Below, in pieces: positions 52,741 to 63,800 of a stretch of DNA of 64,000 nucleotides. The translations under genes and the position numbers were made by a program. The DNA lies in contig JAAOMT010000602.1 of NCBI GenBank assembly GCA_016748015.1, forward strand, positions 1,378,054 through 1,442,053, given 5' to 3'. The notes beneath the pieces are model-generated. The model made no database searches. It was not told the DNA's origin and saw nothing but the letters and a program-made list of their open reading frames with translations. How positions within the stretch are numbered: the stretch's first letter is position 1; each line of letters starts with the position of its first letter. This DNA is from Geosiphon pyriformis (taxonomy: Eukaryota > Glomeromycota > Glomeromycetes > Archaeosporales > Geosiphonaceae).

Positions 52741-54138
52741 TGATAAGATATGGAAAGTTTAAAATAAGTTATTTTAAAAAGAAATGTATTTAAATTTTAT
52801 ATTAATATTAATATGCATTAGTCACTATAAATGATCATTCCCTTATCATTTAATATCGTTTAAAGTTCTTTTTAATTCCAATTTTCAAGAAATTGATATT
52901 GTGAATTAAATCGCATTTGAGGAACAAGGATACCATATCAAAAAAACACTTCAAAAAAAGGTTATCTTACACCAACATATTAGTATCTTTTCAGAAATTT
53001 TCTTTATTTAAATCAAAATCTACGAGAATTCTTTGAAGATAACTAAATACTATACCCAAGTAAATTTAACTAAAGAAATTTCGACGTGAATAAACAAAAT
53101 AAATTTATTAAATTTATTATAACATAAAATGTCAAAAAAGCTTTTGTATAAACGCAAAATAAATGTTTCATTTAATAACTTACAGCTTTATATGTCTTTT
53201 AAGCTATACATTATAAATTTTGGTGTACATATATCATTCTTAATAATTTATTATTCATTATTTGTATAATATCATTAATGACTATTAATAAAAAACATTT
53301 TTTTAAATTTCATAAAATAATTATTAAATTGTGAATTAATAAATTTCTTCTTCTTATGTGTAATGAAAAACCTTGACTTTAATATTCATATGACTTCATT
53401 AAATTTTTATAGTAATAAAATTACTTTTTATTTAATTCACTTTGCTCAGCTCAAAATTTTTCTGAAGAATAAATTGTATGATGATGAGTACACTTTTCAA
53501 TTAATCCCACCAAATATTCACGGAGACCTTCATTTTCCTCCATTCTATATTACAATAACCGACACTACTATGGTTTTCAATAAAAAGGTTTTACTTTCTG
53601 CATTTTTGAATTCTCCTTAATAAATTTCCTTGGTGTAAAGGATTGAACCACTTAATTCTTTGTTATCCTTGCATTTAGCAGTTAAAGCAAGAACTTCTCA
53701 ATCTTTTCTTATAAATATTCTATAATTAATTGAAAGTGATTTTGCTTCAATAATCAAAAAGAAAGTAAAAAAATCATACAATATTGAGAATAATATTATG
53801 AAAGAAAGAAATTACTCTGCCAATTTTTAGTTACCTACTTCTCCAATATTTTTCACTTCATAAACCTAAAAAATTGAATTATAATTCAAATAGGTAAATT
53901 TAAATTTGAAAATAATCATTCATCAAAACCATTTTGTCAACATTTGTGGTTGCTATTATTGCTATTGCCATTAGTATTTGGATCAAGAAATAGTACTACT
54001 TTTTTAAGGTAAAAAGATGGATTTAAAAAAAGACTTGCTTTAAGAATATTTATAGTAAAATTACTAACATCTGGATGAGTGATAGTATGTAAATTTGCAG
54101 GTTTTGTTTTTGCATAAGTATTTAATTTCAGGCAAACA
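52741..54138. other. Intergenic island with one doubtful ORF
   Basis: Upstream of the dead BTB-TLDc gene. An 85-codon ATG frame at 53363-53620 (plus) has a fairly protein-like second half (around 'GDLHFPPFYITITD') but no recognised family and no intron or partner exon I could identify. Nothing else is seen. Confidence 0.4.
53363..53620 (+). CDS. Doubtful 85-codon hypothetical ORF
   Basis: ATG-started, ends at TAA 53618-53620. The last 35 codons use a wider range of amino acids than background frames. No motif recognised; may be a decayed fragment. Confidence 0.2.
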   Translation: MKNLDFNIHMTSLNFYSNKITFYLIHFAQLKIFLKNKLYDDEYTFQLIPPNIHGDLHFPPFYITITDTTMVFNKKVLLSAFLNSP

Positions 54139-54342
54139 TTTTTGTTATAAAGCCTTTATAAATTAGTATTTAGCACCAATTTTTGTTATAAAGCTCCTAT
54201 AAATTAGTGTTTAGTGTTAATTTAAATCTTAAACATTAAATCGTTCCAAAAATTTCTTTCTTTTTTTGTTATAAAGCCCTTATAATTAGTATTTAATATC
54301 AATTTAAATCTCTAATAGTAAATTATTTCAAGAAATTTCTTC
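54139..54342. repeat. Three tandem units of about 80 bp
   Basis: Units start at 54139 (truncated, 42 bp), 54181 (82 bp) and 54263 (80 bp). Each begins with TTTTTGTTATAAAGCCCTTA-like sequence and 'AATTAGTATTTAG', and the two full ones continue 'AATTTAAATC...AAATT(A)TTTC...'. They sit at the left edge of extreme AT block B. The unit is not known to me. Confidence 0.75.
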
Positions 54343-54379
54343 TTTTTTTTGTTATTAATATTATTTTAATTATTATTTT

Positions 54380-57300
54380 TGTTGTTATAAAAATAATTCT
54401 TTACTCTTTTTTTTTTTAGTTTTTAAAAATGTTAATTCTAATATTATTACTATTATTATTACTATTATTACTTTTATTATTACTTTGCTATTATTATTAC
54501 TATTGTTATTTTTATTATTATTATTATTATTACTATTATTATTATTATTACCAAATAATAAAAACAACTTTTTAAGCTCTTTTTAAAATTAACAAGTTGT
54601 AAAATAATCTTAAAAATTGTGATTAGTTATTATAATTGGCACTTTTGTTTCAATTTTTTTTAACATATTTTGTTTTTTAATTTTGAAAATTTATAATTTA
54701 TATTAACAAATTAACTTTTAGTAAATATAAATTGGTTAAAAATATTTTTGTCATAATATAATTGAAAACATAGAACTTAAAAAGCACAAAAAATAATAAT
54801 AAAAATTTATAACAAATACCAAAAAACAAAAAATATACATTATTAATTAAAATATATTTAAAAAAACTTTTAAAACAATAAATAAAATTAATTAAATTTG
54901 TTTTTAATACAGTAGTAAATAAAACTAAAAATGTTAAATTAAAAAAGAAATTGATTAAAACTTTTTAATAAAAACAACTTCTTTTTAATAATAATTTCAC
55001 TATATAAGATAAAAAAAGCTTTATAGAACATGTTTTTATAAAATTGTTTAGATTTAATTCTTGTTAACCACACAAAATAAAGTTATTAAATATAATATAT
55101 AATAACAACAAAATACATTAATATATTAATTTTAGTAAATTTTTTTTGGAATTATTTTTTGTTACTTTTTTTAATATTTATATTAATACAAATTTATTTT
55201 TAGTTTAAATATTAATAAATAGTTATTGTAATTATATAAATAAAAAAACAAATTTGTTTAATTTGTATAAATAAGTTTATTTATGTGGTTTTTATTAATT
55301 TTAGTATTTATTTATATTTTTTATATGTATTTTTTTACTAAAAACTAAGTAAAATTAGTTAATATAATATAAAATATATTATTTTTATCTCTATTTATAT
55401 AAACAAATTAATATAATAATTTCTAAATACAAAAAAAGTTAAAAAAACTTAATAGAACAATAATATAAATACAATAAAAAATTAAATATCTGCAAAATAA
55501 AATTCACAAAAAAACAATTTCTTTTTTTATTTATAAATTTAATAATATTATTATTTTACTATTTAAAATATCTAATATAATAAATTAAAAATCATAAAAA
55601 TTACATAAAATTCAGTTTGAAAAATTCTTGATTAAATATATTATCAATTTTAAAAAAATTAAAAATTTATATTATACTTTAAAATAAAACTTATATATAA
55701 TTAATATAAAAAAATTTAAAACATTAAAAAATTTACAATATATATTATAAAATTATAATAAATAAAAATGAAAATAATACTCAAAAAATTTTATTTTAAG
55801 TATTATTTAATAAAATTTTAATTTTATAAAGATTATATAAAAAATAATAATATGTATTGTTTTTTATTAATATATAATACAAATATTTTAAAAATATTTA
55901 ATACTTTAAAATATAAAAATTCTATAAATAAAAACATAATAATAATAATAAATACATTATTAAATAATTTTTAATAAAATTTAAAAACTAATATATTTTT
56001 ATAAAAAATGTTTTAAAATTTTATTATATAATTAAATTTTTTTGTAAATAATTTAAATAGGAATTAATAATAAACAAAATAAATTTTTAGTATTTAAAAA
56101 AACATTTTTAATTGGCTAAATTTTATATATAATTATATATATTTAATAAAAATATATTAATATATTATTTTTTTAGTAAAATTTTATTCTAAATTATTCT
56201 TAAACTAATTAAGTTTTAATATTAATTTATATAATTAAACTTCTATAAAACACTATTTAGAATTTAACAATATTATTTATATTTTTTAATAGCAAAAACA
56301 ATAGGTTTATCTAAAAAAATTTGTTTATAAGTACCTATATATTAAGTAAATTAATATATTTAATAACAAATATTAACAAAACTAATAAATTTTAATACTA
56401 ATAAAATAATTGTTTTAAGATTTTTAAACAAATAATTACAATAAAAATGTGTATATTATTTTGTTTTATTTCAAAATATGTTAATAAAATTAAGTTTACA
56501 ATAAAACTTTAAATAAAAATACACATATATTTAATTATTTTAATAATTTTTTGTAAATAGTTTTTTTGAAAAGTAAAATTAAGTTAATAGCCAAGAATTT
56601 TATTTGCATAACATTAAAAATTTATTAAATTAAAAGCATAAAATTTGCAAATACTATATTATTTTGTCAAACTTTTTAATTACAAGTTATATACTTTTTA
56701 AATTTATTTAATATCTTTATTTTATTATAATATTAATATTAATAAATATTAAATTATATAAAAATTCATTGGATATTTTGTTATTGTAAAGTAATAATTA
56801 CTTATTACTGTTTTTTAAAATTATTTGTAAACTATAAAAATATTTTTAACATAAATTTTGTAATTATAACTGTTATTAAATATATAGAATACAATTTTTC
56901 CTAAGTGTATTTTTTCAAAAACCAAATAGTTTTGTTAACTATTTGGTTTATAAAATTTTGCTTAGTTTATTAATTATTTTAATTAAAGTTTAAATATATA
57001 ATAATCCAAATTTTAACATACAAAATTCAATTATTTTTAAAAAGCAAATTATTAACATAAATATTAAGCATCTGTAATTTGTATTAAGTCTGATTTTTTT
57101 CTGTTAAACTTTAAATATTAATAATTCTATTGTTTAAAAACATTTAATAAAAGTATTGACACAATAATTTGGTCTATATTCTGTTTTTTATATATTATAA
57201 TCTGAAATTATAAACTGGTTATTTATTATAAATTCATTTTAATAAACCACATTTTTATGTTTATAATCATTAAAGTAAATGTTCTTTAAATAATTTTTAT
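54380..57300. mobile_element. Extreme AT block B
   Basis: About 2.9 kb of extremely AT-rich, nearly CpG-free DNA beginning with a (TTA)n array at 54431-54555. Same texture as blocks A and C. I could not align any part to the LTR-like element, so transposon origin is inferred from composition only. Confidence 0.35.
54431..54555. repeat. (TTA)n/(ATT)n microsatellite
   Basis: Over 100 bp of ATT/TTA/ACT triplets with occasional C or G interruptions. Confidence 0.9.
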
Positions 57301-57901
57301 AATTTAACTAAAATAATATAGCCATTTCTGAGCTGTTTTTTTAGCAATCGTTTTTTATGTTTCAATTTCAAGAAAAGAAATAACTTTGTTCTTAATAAAC
57401 TTAATAAATTGTTAAATAGTTATGATAAATTTGTTTATATGCAAATATTAGGTAACACACAGCTTGAAATCTTTATTAAGTAAAAGTAACTTAATTTTGG
57501 AATGTTAACCACTACATAATGTAATTATTTTGAACATTGTTTGGTCTATAAACAAATAATTTGTTCATGCTATGAACTCTAATTAACACCACAAACAAGA
57601 ATGTTACTAGCAGAAAGCTTAGAAAACCCTTGATCTTGAATGAGATAAACGAATTAACTCATTATTTGAAGCCACACATTGGAGTTTTTCTTTTGAAAGA
57701 TGCCAAAGTGAACAAATTATTCTCTTTATTACTTGATTCAATGGTCTCAAATGGGAGTTCATAATTACTGAAAGCATTATTGATAAGAAACCAGTTTGTA
57801 ATTTTGCTGGAACCCAAAGCTGCTTTTCTCCAGGCCGCTCTTTTATTACAAAGTGTTGATTCAGCAAAACCCATATAAATTGACTTTCATTCTTTTACCA
57901 C
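57301..57901. other. Intergenic, possible decayed sequence
   Basis: From about 57.6 kb composition is ordinary. Two overlapping minus-strand open frames end at 57619 and 57662 (the latter ATG-started at 57874, 70 codons) but neither has recognisable motifs, and they lie directly 3' of the coding-like segment at 57902-58140. Confidence 0.4.
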
Positions 57902-58140
57902 CTACACATCAGATTGTCTGGCGTTCTTTATGAGTTTTTCCAATGCATCTGCTTGTACTCTTCCCAATTCTTCTATAAATTGGTCGTTACTCAAAGGCTC
58001 GTTTTTATTTTCCATCCAAGTAGTATCAAAGCTTAGTTGGTTGTCCTTTTGGTTATTATTTGGTTGATTCCCCGGTACTCGATAACTTAGGGTTTGATTT
58101 CGTATTGTTCCAACACTTTTTTGCAGTTGCTGAGCAGTGT
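57902..58140 (-). pseudogene. Unidentified coding-like segment, probable last exon or remnant
   Basis: Minus-strand frame of 80 codons ending at TAG 57904-57902. It encodes a hydrophilic Gln/Asn-rich part ('NQPNNNQKDNQ') and a helical C-terminus ('DQFIEELGRVQADALEKLI'). Codon composition is clearly non-background. The frame meets TAA at 58143-58141, where a neighbouring frame stays open back to an acceptor-like TTTTAG at 58185; a one-base slip in the A run of 'GTAAAACAC' would join them. So it is either a frameshifted gene or a sequencing error. Family not recognised. Confidence 0.35.
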
Positions 58141-58660
58141 TTACTTTGCTTCTTTCGTTTCGGTATAATAAAAAATGTGCAATCTAAAAGGATCTTAAAT
58201 AAAAAAAATGTACTTTCAATGGAAACAACGGGTTTTTAATTATAAAAAAAACACTTTAAACCAACAAACATTTCATTTTTGCTTTTTTTTGAAAAAAACG
58301 CGTTCTGAAATTCTAGAGTATATTGTGGAGAGAACAGGGTTATTAGGCAACAGCCTTCCAGACACGCTCTTTTATAGAAAAGGGAAAGCCTGAGAGTCTC
58401 TTAAATAACTTTAAAAGTCACTCTTAAGATATGAACGCGTAACGCGTTTCATTTGCAGATGATTTATTATATAGTAATCATGTGGTTTATTATTTTATTA
58501 ATAAACCACTTTCCCAATATACTACGTAATACATGCATCGAGAATTTCAGCGGTGGTGCAATATTTGATATTACAAACCATCCGGAGATATGTAATAAAA
58601 GTTTTCACCTATAACTTTATTGTTGAAAAACAAATATCTACTAATGGGTCGAGTCAATAA
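58141..58660. other. Intergenic, possible transposon flank
   Basis: Ordinary composition. Contains an ATG frame at 58208-58393 (plus) without support. The 3' terminal inverted repeat of the Tc1-like relic would be expected in the right part but I could not identify it. Confidence 0.35.
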
Positions 58661-59488
58661 TTAAAGAATTGTCTCTAAAGCAATTAAATCCCATTCAATA
58701 AAGACTGTCTCCTTCAAGTTAGCTTCTGTTCGTGGCTTTTGGTTCTGGTGAACCCAATTTTTTAACTTCCTTCTACAAAGATCTGGCGATTGTGGAGACC
58801 ATTCCAAAGTCAAAAACTCTAGGTTTATCTTGGAGTTCTTTCACACGCTTGCACTTATGAATTGGAGTGTTCCTGGAATATTGCCTCTTTGATAGTCATA
58901 ATCATTGGTTTCCATATACTTCACCAGTCATACGTGAGGAATACATCTATACTATGATGGTTTTACATCCACTTTTAACGGTTGCTCATGTATGACCAGG
59001 GTTATGAAAGCTCACTTTTATGACGCCATACACGAAAATCTCCACAAGGATCGGTGCTTATGGGGGACTCGTCTGTCCAAAGAACGCGTCGCCAATCCTC
59101 CTTGATCCAAAGCTTGTAGGGTTTTGCCAATTTAGCGGTTTGATTCGGTCACTTCATTGATCATTGGTTTCTTACATGTTTTTTTTCGGAGTTTTCATAA
59201 AAGTTGTAATGGACGTAGGAGTTTGGATTTTAGATGAGATTTCGCTAGTAAGCAGATGTTTTGACATCTTATTTTTTAATTCCCAGAAAATTTGAGTTCA
59301 GAATGTTATAAATATTAGATTTTCGACCACTATTAATTCTTTTGAATTAATCAGTATTTTTTGTTAATTCTAATCGTGTTAACAACTTTTAACACAAGTA
59401 GTGGACCGTCCAATAATACGTGCAATTTTTACCCTTTATCTTGAGAATCTTTACATTCATTTTTGCTAAGATCTTTTTGGCGACCCAT
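58661..59488 (-). pseudogene. Tc1/mariner-type transposase relic
   Basis: Reading minus from ATG 59488 ('MGRQKDLSKNE'), pieces in shifting frames match a Tc1-family transposase in order: helix-turn-helix 'KIARIIGRSTTCVKS', linker 'SGRKS', catalytic-core start 'EDWRRVLWTDESP' with the first Asp, 'NTPIHKCKRVKEL' at the second catalytic block (the expected Asp is not visible), 'WSPQSPDL' at the third block, and a C-terminal 'WDLIALETIL' with stop TAA at 58661-58663. At about 276 codons it is shorter than the usual 340, with several frameshifts and stops. Cut-and-paste activity is lost. A possible terminal repeat begins near 59680 (TACAGACGGGTGACACAAAA on the minus strand). Confidence 0.8.
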
Positions 59489-59786
59489 TTGTGTATACAT
59501 TTCGAATTTTCAAGTCGCTCTTTAGTTAAATAATAAATTAAACAAAGACGATGTCTTTTTGTTATTAAAAATAATGCAGATGCAATTTTAAGGTTGTTAG
59601 TATTACTGCAATCTTTTGAAATTCATTACTGTCTTGAGAAAATCGTCCTAATTTTGTGTCACCCGTCTGTACTTGTTCTTACAATAATCTTTTTATAGTT
59701 ATTGCGGATTTCACCGGATATAATCAATAAAAAGCAGGTTTAAATAGTTATCGCAGTTTTCACCTCATAGCCAATCAACGTAGATT
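59489..59786. other. Flank of Tc1 relic and 3' side of SNX3
   Basis: Contains the likely 5' end of the Tc1-like element (terminal sequence around 59660-59682) and the 3' UTR of the sorting nexin. No gene. Confidence 0.45.
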
Positions 59787-60567
59787 TCACCCTGTCATAT
59801 TATACTTTTCACGACTGAAATTGGGATCTTGGATAAAAGCAGAAAGCACCTTACTCCCAGTTTGCAAAAGAGGATGACCTGCGACACTATAAATCAAATC
59901 AAACAAAAGTGAAAATAGTCCAACATAAAATAAACCTTACTAAAAACTTAGAGATCAGGCCCATGCTACTCACATTTGCAAAAACCTTTCAAGTCCTTCA
60001 CGGCGGGCTTCAATCACCTCATCAGTAAAGCGATTAGTGAAGACTTTTCCAGGTAAAGGGGGAATGTTCACTCTCGAGGATTCCCTTTCAAGAACATCTC
60101 GAAACCACTCAAAATCACTATATCGCCTTCTGACTTTAGAATGTGTAAGTTTGAATGCAGGGATATTGGTCTGAAGAGAAAGCAAAACAAAAATGATTGA
60201 ATCGATTTGAAAAACGAATTTTTTGATAATTCAGACTTCATGATAGAACAAATCTTCGCTGACTTTTCATAAGAGTTAAATTCACAGAACCCAACACTAT
60301 GATCTCTACTCACTGTACAAACGATTTCATAATCTGTAAACATCTTGCGTCCAAAACCTTTACGTTACAAGGTATTGGAATTTATTAGCGTTCCGGAAGC
60401 ACCGTCAATGAGCCGTTCAAAAGTGAAAAAATACCATGCGTCTGCGGATTTCGAATTTCAATTTCAAGTGAGTTTTCTGGTATTCCATACATTTCGTCAG
60501 GGGTTTGTTCTTTCATTGTTAGCCGAGAAGTTGCGTCAAAATTTTTCTGGGTAGGAGAAGAAGCCAT
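59787..60567 (-). CDS. SNX3: Sorting nexin 3 (SNX3/Grd19), PX-domain protein
   Basis: Four exons on the minus strand, all frame-consistent: 60567-60435, 60357-60314, 60170-59974 and 59886-59787, giving 157 aa, close to the usual 160-odd. After a short N-terminus with '[20 protein letters not shown]', the PX domain fills the rest: '[13 protein letters not shown]', '[13 protein letters not shown]', the phosphoinositide-binding '[10 protein letters not shown]' (73-82), '[12 protein letters not shown]' (96-107, Lys 101), 'RREGLERFL' (115-123) and '[11 protein letters not shown]'. SNX3 binds PI3P on early endosomes and works with retromer to return cargo to the Golgi. All key residues are present. 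The gene begins less than 300 bp from an extreme AT block. Confidence 0.93.
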
Positions 60568-60850
60568 TTTAGAAGTTAGAAAAGGGAATGTAAGGTGAGC
60601 TGCACATTCAAAAAGAAAGATTTGGAATATCTATTTTTTCGGGAGGTTAAACGTTTACGAAATTCAAGGAGTTCTAGAAACATGACAAACGTTACCAAAT
60701 CGATAAGGATTTAGCTTTGATTCGCTGAAAGGGAAAACGTCGACACATCGTTGCATGATCTTTTGATATCCAAATTAATTGGTCACAGATGCTGCGACAA
60801 CATTAGATCACATGAGCTCAAAATGGCTGGTGTGGCTGAGAAATTAACTA
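60568..60850. promoter_or_regulatory. Upstream region of SNX3
   Basis: Less than 300 bp of ordinary composition between the SNX3 start codon and AT block C; it should contain the promoter. No specific element recognised. Confidence 0.35.
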
Positions 60851-63800
60851 ATATAACTGATAATGCTTTTGTTTTAAAGCACATGTTTGAATCCATAATA
60901 AACATAACATAAACTTTTACTATAAGAGTACATTTATATAAAAATATAAATATGAAACTAATTTACATTAAATCTATATAAAACCTAAAAATTACAAATA
61001 TTTTTTAAAAAAAAAACAAAATAAAAATATTATATTTTATGTTTTTAAAATAAAATTCTTTACAATATTTAAATAAAAAAATTACTTATAAAAAATTAAA
61101 CAAAAATAAATCAGATAAGTATAATTAATTTTAATATATTAAAATAGATTTTTTAACAAAAAACATATAATATTTTAATATCAAATATTTTTTATTAATA
61201 TGTATTTTTTTAAAATAATTAATATTTATTATTTTTTTATTTATTGCTTTTAATTATATTATTAAAAATATATTTTGTTTAGATCTAATAAAAGCTTAAA
61301 AATTTGACAATTTTTTATATATAAGCAATTATATATTATTTTTATTAAATATAATTAATTGTTTTCTTGTAAAAAATATTTAAAAAATATTTATATTTTA
61401 TTTTTGGTTTTTATTTAAAATTTTTTAATTTTGATAATATTAATATTATTTATATGTTGATTTAAAAGTTTTTTACAATTTTTGATTATAGTTATTATAT
61501 ATAGAATAATAAAATATTACAATATATTTTAAAAATATATACATAAAAACTATTTACATATAATATATATTCTTTAAAAAAAATTTGTTTATAAAATATG
61601 AATTTATATATTATATTTTAATAAAAATTTAAACTGTGTTTTTATTTTACAAATAATTTATTACAAAATTTTAAATTTTTTTATTTTTAATATTTATTAA
61701 TTAATTATTACAGTTTTATTATTGTAAAAAGTAAAATTAATAATTAAATTCAAAAAATTCACTTATTTAATAATAATTAATTTAAATAAATTATTATGTA
61801 TTATATTAAAATTTTATATTATTATATAATTAAATAATTTTTTTTGTTATTTTGTTTTTTTGGTCTTTATATTTTGTTTTTTGTATTTTTATTTTTTATT
61901 ACTATAGTTTTATTTATTATTTAATCATTTTATTAATTTTATTTTTTTTAACTTTAATATTTTATAATAAAATTTAAATTATTAATTAATATAAAATTAT
62001 TTTTATAATTTTTATTATTAATTAACTACTTTATTTTTAAAATTAGTTATTAATATAATTATTAATATGATTATTAATTTAATTATTAATCTTTTTTTAA
62101 GAATATATAAATAAGATTTTTTAAAGTCATAAAAAAAGTATTTATATTCAAATTATACTTAAATTAATACAATAATATTAATCTTTTTATTTTTCTTTTA
62201 TTATTTTTTTTTAATTTGTATAATTGTTAATTTTTTTAAAGTATATTAAATAAAATTTTACAATTAATACTTTATATTAAATTTTAAGAATACTAATATA
62301 AAGCATAAAATTATATTAATATATTATCTTTTTTACTTTCAGATTTTTTTGTTATTTTTTAAAAAAAATAGCAACTAAGATATTTATAAAACTGATTTTA
62401 TATATTAAATTCTTATTAATTCAATTTATTTATTAAAATTAAATTATTTTTTTAATTATTTTATTATTATATAATTGTTTTTTCTTGTTATCTATTAACT
62501 TGTTAATTTAATTATAACATAAAAATAATGTTTTTTATAAGATTGTTAAAATTTTTAAATCATTTTTTATTATATGAATGATTATTTTTTTATAGTATAA
62601 AAAATTCAAAATTATTTTATAATATATAATTAAAACAATTTAGCTTATATTAAACTTAATTTTCTTTTATCTTGTTTTATTTGTTTCTTAGTTAAAAAAT
62701 AATTTAACTAAAAATTTCAATTGATTTTTAATTGAATATTCAGCCAAAACTTAATTTATATATATTTTTTACTTTTTTAATCAAGCATATTTTAAAGAAA
62801 AATTTAAAACAAAAAACAATTATATTAACTAATTAATATTTTCAGTTATTTTTAGTCAATTTTTTTTAAATTTAATAATTTAAATTAGCAAATCTATAAT
62901 TAAATATTTATTTATTTAATATTCTTAGAAACTAAAAAAAAAACTTATTAAACAGTATTTTTGAATTTTTTTCAAATAATTTAGACTTTTTATTCTAAAT
63001 ACTAACTTTTATTATAACATAAATTAAAGTACATGATAAAACAAACATATTACTAGTATTTTAAAACATCTAAATTATTGAAATATAAGTTTTTTATCTT
63101 TATTTTAAAAAAAAATTTAAAATTTTATAGAATGATTTAAGACCTTTAAAAAAGTTACTATAACAAATCAATCTAACAATAATTACAAGTTTTAAATAAT
63201 TAAAAAATTTTTTCAAGAATTTTTTACTGCATAATTTACTTAAAAAACTGTTAAAAAAGCTGTTCAATAAATTATTTAATAGTTTTTTAAGAATATTAGC
63301 CAAAATACAATCTTTTTTACTATATAATTTGAAAAAATTTTCATATTATACTTAAATAAAAAATAAAATTAAAAAAAAGAATACAAAACTCAAAAAAAGT
63401 GGTCATAGAATATGTTAAAGCAATTTAGAAATTAATAAAGCATATAAATTTAGAAAAAAACTAAATAGAAAAATAAAAAATTTAAAAACAGATCTTTTTT
63501 ATGCTTTATGATTTCTTTTTACTATTAAAAATAATTTTATTTTTAACTCAATAATAGAAATAGTTTAAAAAATAGAAAATCATGTTTTTTTTAAATAATT
63601 GCTTTTGTTTTTATTTTTTTTGTTAATTGACCAAAACAATATATAATAATTAATTAAAATTATATTAAAACAAATTTTTAGCAAGATTTAATTCATCATA
63701 ATTAAAAGTACAAAGAATATTAGTTAAGCTAAATAAGATTTTTTAAGATTTAAAATCAATTATTATTATTAAAGCCAGCATATTACAAAACTAAAATATT

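Noticed and set aside
60821-60850. 'GGCTGGTGTGGCTGAG', similar to the start of a tRNA-Leu
   Set aside because: The following bases are AT-rich, with no anticodon arm or T-arm; AT block C begins at once.
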